Shown one piece after another: positions 48,972-56,472 of a DNA stretch of 64,000 nucleotides (its first letter is position 1; every line of letters starts with the position of its first letter). The notes beneath the pieces were generated by a model, which saw only the letters and a program-made list of their open reading frames with translations, had not been told where the DNA came from and searched no databases. The DNA lies in assembly GCA_021773305.1 (NCBI GenBank), contig JAJFKH010000057.1:1-64000 (forward strand), read 5' to 3'. The translations under genes were made by a program, and so were the position numbers. The stretch is from Gammaproteobacteria bacterium. Lineage in GTDB: Bacteria > Pseudomonadota > Gammaproteobacteria > UBA1113.

Positions 48972-50223
48972 GAGTTTTCCTAATTCCTTGAGATCCTTCT
49001 TTAACTAGAGATGGTAATGCAATTAATGCAACGATACAAGAACACACAATAAATAAGCCGGAAAAGAGAATGGGGGAATTGGACTGTTGAATAAATGACA
49101 TAATTAATGGTGATAATCCTCCAAAGTATGAAGCTGAAAAATTAAAGCATAGTGCGATGGCAGTGAATCTAACCGTTGAGGGAAACTGTTTTGCATAGAG
49201 TAAGCAGAAGGGTCCTACTAACATTGCTGTTAGTATTGAAAAGTAAGTTTGAGCCACGGCATAGTATAAGTAGTTATGAACAAAAAACATAGCATAGACG
49301 GGTATAGCCCCAATGAGTGTTCCAAAGAGGCTAAATTGAATTAATCGAGTAGAATCAGATTTTTCGTAAAATTTGGCAAATACTGGTATTAAAATGGCAG
49401 TTAGAAGGGCATTGATGAAAATGATGCCGTATAGATAAAATCCACTAAAAATCGCTTTTTGTACCGTTATTGAAACAACGTAATAGTAGGTTATATAGGG
49501 AACAACCACGGCGAGTTGAAAAACACCAATGCCACACAGGATTTTTTTAATATGAACTTTAGTGTTTAAAAAATTATTTTTCGTCCTTGGTACATCTGTT
49601 TGTTGAAAAGGTTCTAGAGAGCTTGCAAGATGTTTTCGAAGTTGATAAGCCACAATGCCAAGTGCAAAACTTGCTATAAATGCAAGACGCCAGCTAATGA
49701 TATTCTGTGATTCTGGAAGTAGCATCAACAACAGGTATATGAGAACAGCTAAAGCAATACCTAGGTAAACACCAATGATCCCAATACTTGAATAAAGCCC
49801 TTTACTGGAATTTGGTGCAATCTCATGGAGGTAAGTTAATGTAGCAGCATGTTCACCACTGGCAGAAAATCCTTGCATGAGTCTTAAAAGTAAAAGAAGT
49901 GATATGGAATAGATACCTAAGGTTTGGTAACCGGGCAGCAACCCAATAGTAACAGTGGATATTGTCATAAGTGATACGGAATAAAGCAACACGCCTTTTC
50001 TCCCCCGTTTATGTGCGAAATAACTCCAAAATAAAGCGCCGAGAGGTCTAACGAAGAAGGCTGAGGAGAATACAAGGATAGTTTTTGTCAAGGAACCGAG
50101 ATCATCTTGTGGGAAAAAGTTTCTAGACAAAGTTGGCATTAGTAAACCAAATAAAGCAAAATCATACCATTCTAAGCTTGCCCCAATCAGACAGCTTAGA
50201 GCAATTAATTTATGCTTTTTCAT
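48925..50223 (-). CDS. MFS transporter, metabolite:H+ symporter type
   Basis: ProP-like major facilitator, 432 residues, 12 helices. IGASLEWYDFALFG (helix 1), SYFAHKRGRKGVLLYSV (loop 2-3) and RLMQGFSASGEH (helix 4) are signatures of the MHS family. Flanked by an overlapping LuxR regulator upstream and a ThiE/TenI-like gene downstream; a thiamine-related substrate is possible but unproven. Confidence 0.88.
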   Translation of the reverse strand: MKKHKLIALSCLIGASLEWYDFALFGLLMPTLSRNFFPQDDLGSLTKTILVFSSAFFVRPLGALFWSYFAHKRGRKGVLLYSVSLMTISTVTIGLLPGYQTLGIYSISLLLLLRLMQGFSASGEHAATLTYLHEIAPNSSKGLYSSIGIIGVYLGIALAVLIYLLLMLLPESQNIISWRLAFIASFALGIVAYQLRKHLASSLEPFQQTDVPRTKNNFLNTKVHIKKILCGIGVFQLAVVVPYITYYYVVSITVQKAIFSGFYLYGIIFINALLTAILIPVFAKFYEKSDSTRLIQFSLFGTLIGAIPVYAMFFVHNYLYYAVAQTYFSILTAMLVGPFCLLYAKQFPSTVRFTAIALCFNFSASYFGGLSPLIMSFIQQSNSPILFSGLFIVCSCIVALIALPSLVKEGSQGIRKTHGQLVQTTLPYHPRL

Positions 50224-50998
50224 GATGCTGGGATAGTAGAAAACTGACTAATTTAGCTTTTTTATTAAATCCAAGCTTCTTTTTGATATTTTCCAGGTGT
50301 TTCTCAACGGTCCTGTGAGATATACTCAATATCCCTGCGGACTCTTTTGCTGAAAATCCTTCCCCCAACAAATCAGCAATTTCATTTTCACGCTGTGACA
50401 GAGAAAAGTCTTTAGCTTCAGTAATAAGGTTAGAAGAAAAGGAGCTTGATTCGGTAAATTCAGAAATCCAAGGGTGAATTAAGCGGTTTTTGTCTGCATC
50501 ATCTATAAAGGGTTTGGCGCGTTTATGGAAGTATTTTGCAAATTTCTCTAGATAGTCTGTGTGATTCAAATAGTCATTGAAGGCATTGGAATGATTGACG
50601 GGTGTGTAAAATGCGAAATACTCAGTATAGATCTGATAATATTTAATCAAAAACATACAATTTGCGTGATTGAAATATTCTTTTTGATCGTTTAATTGGT
50701 TCGAAATTCGTTGCTTCATTTGAGACGGAAATGCTTCAATGGCAACATCGTAGAAAACAAAGTTTTGACTGTTGAATAGGTTGGCTGTGTAAACCCTATC
50801 AATATGTTTTTTTAGGAAGAAAGAGTGCTCAAGGGCGTAAGCATCGGTCCAAAGCTCTGCTCGGGACCCATCAAGATAAATGCGCGAGAAAGAAAATGCA
50901 TTGAGATTAAGCCGGCGAAAGAGTCCTCGGCAGATTTGCTGCATTTCCTGGCTATGTGCAAAAGCAGGATTACGTTGCGTTGTTGCTGTTAATTCCAT
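50210..50998 (-). CDS. LuxR-family transcriptional regulator
   Basis: 262 residues. The C-terminus is a GerE/LuxR HTH: LSQRENEIADLLGEGFSAKESAGILSIS then RTVEKHLENIKKKLGF (about 195-250). The N-terminal 170 residues form an unrecognised sensory domain rich in Phe/Tyr/His. First gene of the LuxR-MFS-TenI run (overlap 14 bases with the transporter), so it probably controls it in response to a small ligand. Confidence 0.88.
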   Translation of the reverse strand: MELTATTQRNPAFAHSQEMQQICRGLFRRLNLNAFSFSRIYLDGSRAELWTDAYALEHSFFLKKHIDRVYTANLFNSQNFVFYDVAIEAFPSQMKQRISNQLNDQKEYFNHANCMFLIKYYQIYTEYFAFYTPVNHSNAFNDYLNHTDYLEKFAKYFHKRAKPFIDDADKNRLIHPWISEFTESSSFSSNLITEAKDFSLSQRENEIADLLGEGFSAKESAGILSISHRTVEKHLENIKKKLGFNKKAKLVSFLLSQHHEKA

Positions 50999-51180
50999 TA
51001 ACTTGATTTCTTTATTGTGGGTTAATGCTTGGTTGAGTCTTTAGTATTGTTGCTGTTTGGGATTTTTTCAAATCAACAGCCATGGTTTTATCTTTAATGC
51101 TATAAAGTATTCGATTTTTAATGTGTCTTTGATTATGCGCTATAATTGCTATGTTGGGGTTAAGTGATAGTGGAGGGAAA

Positions 51181-51627
51181 ATGGATTGGATTTCAATAGT
51201 CGCATTATTCGTTTCGATATGCACTTTTTTTTACGTAGTCAATAAATTTCATTTTGAGTGGAGGCCGTGGGTTGGTATTTATAAAAATCATATTGAGCCT
51301 CTGAATGATGTAAGCCTGATAATTCGGTTTGAAATATCTAATTACGGAAAGCTGCCCGCTAAAAAAGTGTCCAATACTATAAAGCTGGATGGCAAGAGCT
51401 TCAATCCTGATGCAACTCAAACTATTATTTTTCCAGGACAACGTGTTGTCTTGAAAGATACAGTTTTGGGGAAGAGGAATGAAAATTTTGACATTGAAGT
51501 TTTAATAAAATATTATCGTAATTTTTTTCAAAGCCACATTACTTATCAGAAGTTTACGTATCTTAAGGAAGAAAATAGTTTTGTGTCTAAAGATGGCGAC
51601 TGCAAAACAGTTTTGGGTAAAGCGTAG
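51181..51627 (+). CDS. Hypothetical membrane-anchored protein
   Basis: 148 residues from ATG 51181 with GGAGG directly upstream. One N-terminal membrane helix (about 2-20, SIVALFVSICTFFYVV), then a domain with an immunoglobulin-like beta pattern (VSLIIRFEISNYGKLPAKKVSN). A TATAAT at 51141-51146 may be its promoter. Fourteen bases separate it from the next gene, and it is AT-rich. Function not recognised; with the next gene it may form a two-gene cassette. Confidence 0.7.
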   Translation: MDWISIVALFVSICTFFYVVNKFHFEWRPWVGIYKNHIEPLNDVSLIIRFEISNYGKLPAKKVSNTIKLDGKSFNPDATQTIIFPGQRVVLKDTVLGKRNENFDIEVLIKYYRNFFQSHITYQKFTYLKEENSFVSKDGDCKTVLGKA

Positions 51628-51641
51628 GGAGGCTGAATGTA

Positions 51642-52364
51642 ATGAGCAAATTAGTAGTATACAAAAGAATGTTGAGGCCAAATAATGGCAACTATGATTT
51701 TTCTGCGGAATTTATCAATGATGAAGAATATTGTAAACAAAATATAAAAATGAATAATATTATTGCCTATAAACATCTTGAAAAAGATTTGCTTGATTTG
51801 TTTTATTATATTGCACCGGAAGAAGGAAATCATAATACTTACTCTCTTCGGCTTTATGAACTATTTTTGCGGGCATGCACTGAGTTTGAAAATAATTGCA
51901 AAGGAATATTAAAAGATAATGATTATGAAAAAAAAGGCAATGATTGGAATTTAACTGATTATAAAAAACTTGAAAAACCACATTTTTTAAGTCAATATAA
52001 AGTGGATCTTGTAGGCTATGGAACAATCTTTCCTTTTATCAATTGGTGTAAAAAAACAAATGGCGAGTTTTGGTATAATAAATACAATCATGTTAAACAC
52101 AATAGAAGTGAAAATTTCAAATTTGCTAACTTATCTAATGTTGTTAATGCTTGCATGGGTGTTTTTGTTATTCTTTTCTCTCAATTTGGAACACAAGCAA
52201 TAAGTCCTTATGTTGATGGAAATAAATATGATGGTGGAGTTAGAGAAGGAATTACTTTAGATAATAGTCCTACTGTTATATACCCGCCTACGTCTGAAAT
52301 AAGTGAAAAACATAGACAGATAACAGAGAAAAAATATAACTTAACAAACTATTCTTTCAATTAA
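51642..52364 (+). CDS. Hypothetical protein with YNxVKHNR motif, HEPN-like
   Basis: 240 residues, AT-rich and helical, with FWYNKYNHVKHNRSENF at about 143-159 followed by ANLSNVVNACMGVFVILFS. The 'YN-x-VKH-x-R' motif in a helical domain recurs in HEPN-like and abortive-infection-type proteins of bacterial islands; the match is by eye and the canonical R-x4-6-H of HEPN RNases is not present. Read with the preceding membrane protein, a defence role is possible but not shown. Confidence 0.55.
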   Translation: MSKLVVYKRMLRPNNGNYDFSAEFINDEEYCKQNIKMNNIIAYKHLEKDLLDLFYYIAPEEGNHNTYSLRLYELFLRACTEFENNCKGILKDNDYEKKGNDWNLTDYKKLEKPHFLSQYKVDLVGYGTIFPFINWCKKTNGEFWYNKYNHVKHNRSENFKFANLSNVVNACMGVFVILFSQFGTQAISPYVDGNKYDGGVREGITLDNSPTVIYPPTSEISEKHRQITEKKYNLTNYSFN

Positions 52365-52418
52365 TATGATTCTATGAAAGGCATTGATTCAACGACTTAG
52401 TGCCCAAAAATAATTAAA

Positions 52419-52469
52419 AAATACGCCAAACTACGTATTTCCTTCATTTTTGTCCATAAAATACGTATT
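52419..52469. promoter_or_regulatory. Two AATACG/CGTATT palindromes
   Basis: AAATACG-N8-CGTATTT at 52419-52440 and the contiguous palindrome AATACGTATT at 52460-52469 share the same half-site, 20 nt apart. They lie before a small HTH-like gene and suggest an autoregulatory operator pair. Confidence 0.45.
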
Positions 52470-52540
52470 CCAACTAAAAGAAATTGCTTTCATTATGGAC
52501 TGTAATTGGTTGTACAAGTAATCAACCTGGCGGTCACTCC

Positions 52541-52762
52541 ATGAAAACAGTTCTAATTAAAGAAGCAAAAAGCGTACGTGATTTAATAGATTATATTTTA
52601 AATCATACGGACAATTTACTGGAATACCTTGCAGTGGCAACTAATGTAGATTATTTGGTACTTATTGAGATCTATGAAGAAAAAATAGAACCTAGCAAAA
52701 CGGTTTTGACTTCATTATGTAATATCTATTGCCAGATAAATTTGGCGAATTACTATGAGTAG
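52541..52762 (+). CDS. Small XRE-like HTH protein
   Basis: 73 residues from ATG 52541; a TTG reading from 52484 would add 19. LLEYLAVATNVDYLVLIEIYEEKIEPSKTVLTSLC has the spacing of a divergent XRE helix-turn-helix, where ATNV and LIEIY are the recognition helices. Convergent with the phage-type repressor and 24 bases from its stop. A Cro-like or anti-repressor role is inferred from position. Confidence 0.5.
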   Translation: MKTVLIKEAKSVRDLIDYILNHTDNLLEYLAVATNVDYLVLIEIYEEKIEPSKTVLTSLCNIYCQINLANYYE

Positions 52763-52786
52763 CTAAGTCCTATGCTGACCGAGCCA

Positions 52787-53473
52787 TTAGGCAATATAGT
52801 TCCGGTGCAGCAGAACTACAGTACCAATAATTTTAACTTTGTTTTTAGCATCAATTTTTAGGTTGGACCAATCTCGATGTAATGCTTCCAGCTCGTATAT
52901 TGGTTTTCCATTTTCACTCATTCCAACTTCTCGATATTTACGAAGCACAGGTGTCATTTTACTGCCTGGTTTAGCAAGTACAAAATTTGAGGGTTTAGGT
53001 GGGGTATGTGGATCAATGATAACAAGATCTTGATTTCGAAACTCCGGTGCCATGCTGTCATCAGCCAGCAGAGCTGCAAAAGCCGTGATCCCTATTTGAC
53101 TAGCTAAAGATTTTTGAATCGGTACTAAATTTGTATTATCTGATTCGTGGGATTCAATTGCTTTTTCAATGGAGTTATGAGAAGCAATTGCTTCAAGTGT
53201 TAAGAGGGGCAGGGCTGTTGATACAATTGTGCCTTTCTGCTCAATAAAGAGTTCTTCATCATCTGTAAGGCAAAGTAGGTATGCAGGAGAGATCCGTAGA
53301 GCCTGGGAGAGTTGTTTAGCTTCCAGAGGGCCAGGCATACGTGTGCCTTGCTCCCAGTTAGCAATCCGTGAGGGTTTGAGATTTATCGTTTTAGCGGCTA
53401 ACTCTTTAAGCGTTAGTCCTTGCTCTTTTCTTACTTCTCTCAATCTTTCACCGATTCTGGTTTTTAGTACCAT
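52787..53473 (-). CDS. prpA: Phage-type repressor, XRE + S24 (PrpA-like)
   Basis: 228 residues: XRE helix-turn-helix (IGERLREVRKEQGLTLKELAAKT) at 8-62 and an S24 LexA-type domain with the Ser in LADDSMAPEFRNQDLVIIDP and a basic block (VLRKYR) where the catalytic Lys is expected. Such a repressor divergent from lvrA is the Legionella ICE prpA gene, and the symbol rests on that arrangement. It likely represses its own promoter and the conjugation genes until DNA damage or another signal triggers cleavage. Confidence 0.85.
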   Translation of the reverse strand: MVLKTRIGERLREVRKEQGLTLKELAAKTINLKPSRIANWEQGTRMPGPLEAKQLSQALRISPAYLLCLTDDEELFIEQKGTIVSTALPLLTLEAIASHNSIEKAIESHESDNTNLVPIQKSLASQIGITAFAALLADDSMAPEFRNQDLVIIDPHTPPKPSNFVLAKPGSKMTPVLRKYREVGMSENGKPIYELEALHRDWSNLKIDAKNKVKIIGTVVLLHRNYIA

Positions 53474-53491
53474 TTTTTATTCCACAAGTAG

Positions 53492-53519
53492 TTGACAGGC
53501 ATGTCGATGCGTGTAAAAT
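53492..53519 (+). promoter_or_regulatory. lvrA promoter with operator in the spacer
   Basis: Consensus TTGACA at 53492-53497 and TAAAAT at 53514-53519 with a 16-bp spacer. The spacer holds GCAT-GTCG-ATGC (53499-53510), an inverted repeat that would let a bound repressor block RNA polymerase. Confidence 0.7.
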
Positions 53520-53528
53520 AATAAAAAT

Positions 53529-53602
53529 AGCACGATACGACTTGTTTAAATCACGATTTTAGGCATTCTAACTGCCTAAAATCTGTCATTTCGTGCTTTT
53601 TT
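53529..53602 (+). promoter_or_regulatory. Nested hairpin / possible attenuator in the lvrA leader
   Basis: AGCACGA (53529-53535) can pair with TCGTGCT (53591-53597), which runs directly into TTTTTT ending at 53602. Inside lies a perfect 11-bp inverted repeat, GATTTTAGGCA (53555-53565) and TGCCTAAAATC (53573-53583). All of it lies between the predicted start (about 53526) and the lvrA coding region, so it may terminate transcription early or be a second operator. Confidence 0.55.
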
Positions 53603-53647
53603 ACAAACAATTGGTATTAACAGTAACACAAAGTGAGTAATTTTGCT

Positions 53648-54532
53648 ATGCAAAAAAGCTTAAAGAATGGACATGCACTTTTCGTTATTACCCATTTTGA
53701 AATGGAGATGCTGAATGGCATGCCTCATTTTTACCAGTTATTGTATTTCTACTTGCGGTCGAAAATGGATAAATGCACGGGTTTAGTTGGTGCTAAGCAT
53801 GGTTGTCGTGTTTCCTTGGGTGGCTTGGCTGAGCATCTTTACGTGGAGCCAGGGCAAGGTTTGAAAAACACCGGTACTCCAACAATAAAACAAATTCGGA
53901 TTGCTATTGGTGCGTTACAACGAAAAGGCTTGATTGAGCTTCGTAGTATAACCAGTGTTGCTCACAAGCAACTGATTATTTTTCTTACCATGGCGCAACA
54001 GGGTTATTCCGTCCAAAATAAAGTGGGCACGTTTGGGGCACACAAACAGGACACAGAACAGAGTGAGCAATTGCCAGTAGAAAAAATAAAAAAACCAATA
54101 AGTTATCCTCTAAACGAATATTTTTCAGATGCAAAACAAGGCAAGGATGAACAGTCAAAAGAGGGCACACCTCAAGAATATATAAATAACTCTCTCTATA
54201 CACGAGAGAGACTATTTTTTATCCAGAATAATTTTAGGCCCAACGAACAGTGTCTAGTGAAGATCAAGGAGCTTGATTTACAATCCTTGCACAGTCCTTT
54301 GGAATTACAAAAATTTATTAGCTACAACCAGAGTAAACAACAAGAATGTAAAGATTGGGATAGTAAGTACCTTTGCTGGTTGATTAATGCGAAGCAGTAC
54401 GAAGAAAAGAGGGAAATTAAAGGTGTTAATAAACAATCTCATCACACAAGGTTATCCGCCGTTGATCGCGTTAAACAACGAAATCAACGTCTTTTGCAAA
54501 AACCAATTATCGATCTTGGAACCCATTTCTGA
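53648..54532 (+). CDS. lvrA: LvrA-like regulatory/replication protein
   Basis: 294 residues from ATG 53648 (GTG 53633 is an alternative; neither has a strong Shine-Dalgarno). N-terminal half, NGHALFVITHFEMEMLNGMPHFYQLLYFYLR, and TIKQIRIAIGALQRKGLIELRS, is a winged-helix-like domain as in replication initiators and conjugative-element regulators; the second half is hydrophilic and Gln/Lys-rich. The symbol is given from its place between a divergent prpA-type repressor and a LvrB-like gene; the exact function in Legionella ICEs is unknown. Confidence 0.65.
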   Translation: MQKSLKNGHALFVITHFEMEMLNGMPHFYQLLYFYLRSKMDKCTGLVGAKHGCRVSLGGLAEHLYVEPGQGLKNTGTPTIKQIRIAIGALQRKGLIELRSITSVAHKQLIIFLTMAQQGYSVQNKVGTFGAHKQDTEQSEQLPVEKIKKPISYPLNEYFSDAKQGKDEQSKEGTPQEYINNSLYTRERLFFIQNNFRPNEQCLVKIKELDLQSLHSPLELQKFISYNQSKQQECKDWDSKYLCWLINAKQYEEKREIKGVNKQSHHTRLSAVDRVKQRNQRLLQKPIIDLGTHF

Positions 54533-55040
54533 ATATGACATAGCAGAACTATGGATAAATCTAACACAAGCCTTCGGCCAACGCTTTACGAGTAGCTACG
54601 GCGAACAAGACAATGGTGTCTGGCTAGAAATGCTGCGCGATTTTACTCGCATTGAATTAGGTCAAGGGTTTAAAATTATGTTGAGTCACTTCAAACAACA
54701 GGAGCGAGAAAGAAAAGAAGTGTGGCCACCGAATGTGAAAGAATTTTATTTATATTGCTGTGATATTTTTAAATATCATGGCTTAGCTAGCCCTAGAGCT
54801 GCCTATGATGAAGCGCAGTATAATATCTCCGGTGGTTGGCATTGGAGTCATCCTACAATATTTTACGCAACAGTCTGTATGAATGATCCATTTATTAAAA
54901 ATGATGATTTCCATACAAAGCTGAAATTTTATAAAAAATATTATTTGATGACATTGCAGTTACATCTTACAGGCCGCTTACCAATGTTACCTGCAAGTGA
55001 AAAGTGTGACGAAATACTAAGTGGATTAAAATTGAACTGA
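54516..55040 (+). CDS. lvrB: LvrB-like protein
   Basis: 174 residues from TTG 54516, which overlaps lvrA by 17 bases; the longer ATG 54387 reading would overlap it by 146 and is less likely. The core, DIAELWINLTQAFGQRFTSSYGEQDNGVWLEMLRDF and VWPPNVKEFYLYC, matches what I recall of Legionella LvrB and phage replication-P-like proteins. Function unknown. Followed 16 bases later by a small HTH gene. Confidence 0.65.
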   Translation: MEPISEYDIAELWINLTQAFGQRFTSSYGEQDNGVWLEMLRDFTRIELGQGFKIMLSHFKQQERERKEVWPPNVKEFYLYCCDIFKYHGLASPRAAYDEAQYNISGGWHWSHPTIFYATVCMNDPFIKNDDFHTKLKFYKKYYLMTLQLHLTGRLPMLPASEKCDEILSGLKLN

Positions 55041-55056
55041 GCGTTAAGGATTAGTC

Positions 55057-55302
55057 ATGATTGAAAAGATGCATGCAAACACAACTCAAGATTCGCTACC
55101 TATTAGCTTTACACCACGGGAGCAACAGTGTTTCTATTGGGCAGCTAAAGATAAATCCATTAAAGAAACGGCCGAGGAAATGTTTGTCAGTGCCAGCACG
55201 GTTAGGAAGTATCGTGAGAAGATTTTACAGAAAATCAATTGCAAATCTATGACTGGGGCGGTGGCATATATTTTAAATTTGAGCCTAATTGAAAAAGTTT
55301 AA
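55057..55302 (+). CDS. Stand-alone LuxR/GerE-type HTH protein
   Basis: 81 residues, essentially only a LuxR-type helix-turn-helix: FTPREQQCFYWAAKDKSIKETAEEMFVSASTVRKYREKILQKINC. ATG 55057 with AAGGA upstream. It occupies the position after lvrB where Legionella ICEs carry the CsrA-like lvrC, so it may be a replacement regulator of transfer genes. Confidence 0.85.
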   Translation: MIEKMHANTTQDSLPISFTPREQQCFYWAAKDKSIKETAEEMFVSASTVRKYREKILQKINCKSMTGAVAYILNLSLIEKV

Positions 55303-55733
55303 TTGTCAAGAGCAGTGCAATCGCCTTCACCGAATCCTGGAGCAGTGACACAGGAAACAAAAATAAAGGAATTTTGTTTAATAAGCTCTACGGTGAATCC
55401 ATGCTGTGCAGGAATTGCCACCTGAAAATTGGCTTCTGGTGTTTGTGTTTCATTACCAATGATATATTCAGAAACCCTTTCTTTTGGATCTTTAATAGAA
55501 ATCTTAGCTGGTTCACCCGCATGATAAAACCAAATTTCATCTTGCCTCATTTTATGCCATGAAGAAATTTCAGGACTTTCTAATAAGTAATAAATAGTAC
55601 TACAAGCAGGTCGGGTTCCAGGAAACCGACTTGGTGGAGTAATGGTATCTTCGCTAGTATATATTTCTTTAAAGTATCCAGCAGCTGGGTGCTTTATAAG
55701 CTGAAATTTTTCGATAATGTCTTGTGCTTCCAT
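55299..55733 (-). CDS. Cupin-domain protein (DUF985)
   Basis: 144-residue single cupin of the DUF985 family. HPAAGYFKEIYTSE, STIYYLLE, SSWHKMRQDEIWFYHAGEP and the C-terminal FVSCVTAPGFGEGD are the family's recurring blocks; His in SSWH, Asp/Glu in DEIW are likely metal ligands. Its stop overlaps the LuxR-type gene by four bases, so it converges on it. Likely metabolic cargo; no substrate can be assigned. Confidence 0.85.
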   Translation of the reverse strand: MEAQDIIEKFQLIKHPAAGYFKEIYTSEDTITPPSRFPGTRPACSTIYYLLESPEISSWHKMRQDEIWFYHAGEPAKISIKDPKERVSEYIIGNETQTPEANFQVAIPAQHGFTVELIKQNSFIFVSCVTAPGFGEGDCTALDN

Positions 55734-55903
55734 ATTCTTTGTCCTTGGGCTGGAATTGCCTATTTATTAAGACTTGATATTTTAGCATGTTTTTTATGAT
55801 TGGTTGAGATATTAAATTTATATTATGTGACAAAGCATAGAGTATGGTCTAATATTAATTATCTGAGCAAGAATTACGTATACAGCATTTGATGAGGTGT
55901 AAA

Positions 55904-56455
55904 ATGAGTGCTAAAAACTTAGATTATAAATATATAAATGACGAAGTCTTTGCAACTAGATTAGAAAAGGGTAGTAAGGGGTATATTGATTACCGAATAC
56001 TTATTGTTGCTGCTATTACTAGGGGCAATATCAATGCTCAACAAATAAAATCTAGTTTTGAGCTCTTAATAGAATTTTTTGAAAATAAGACAGAAAAAAG
56101 TTGTGAGGCTTTTGAAATGTGTTTTTACTGGAATGCAGCTTTTGATAAAGTTTTCATGGTTGATAACAACCACTTTATTTATCCACTGGTATTTGACATT
56201 GAATCTGTAAGGTTAACAGCTCTTAAAAATTGTGTCACAGATCTTCTAAAAAATCAGCTTGAATTAATTGAAAAATTGAAAGATAAAGTTTGGTGTGATT
56301 ACGTTCAATATGAATATCAGCTAAATTTCAATTATGAGTTCAAACATAACTCTAGAGATGAACTTGAAAAGCATATAAAAATCCAATTAAGTAAAAAATA
56401 TCAATGGCCGCCTAGTGACTTGGATTCGTTAAATAATCTGATGAGAGAAAATTGA
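55904..56455 (+). CDS. Hypothetical protein
   Basis: Not recognised. 183 residues from ATG 55904, with GAGGTG upstream. Helix-rich and AT-rich, with Trp/Tyr/Phe-rich segments (FEMCFYWNAAFDKVF) and a lysine-rich C-terminus. Followed 17 bases later by the convergent DUF2971 gene. It may be cargo of the element. Confidence 0.6.
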   Translation: MSAKNLDYKYINDEVFATRLEKGSKGYIDYRILIVAAITRGNINAQQIKSSFELLIEFFENKTEKSCEAFEMCFYWNAAFDKVFMVDNNHFIYPLVFDIESVRLTALKNCVTDLLKNQLELIEKLKDKVWCDYVQYEYQLNFNYEFKHNSRDELEKHIKIQLSKKYQWPPSDLDSLNNLMREN

Positions 56456-56472
56456 ATCTTATTCAATACGAT

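Noticed and set aside
48296-51000. TPP riboswitch near the ThiE/TenI-like gene
   Set aside because: No thi-box (CTGAGA...ACCTGATCTGGATAATACC type) was seen upstream of the LuxR-MFS-TenI run.
51012-51224. 70-codon open frame on the minus strand upstream of the membrane protein gene
   Set aside because: It lies in an intergenic region with promoter-like elements on the other strand, has no ribosome site, and no family resemblance.
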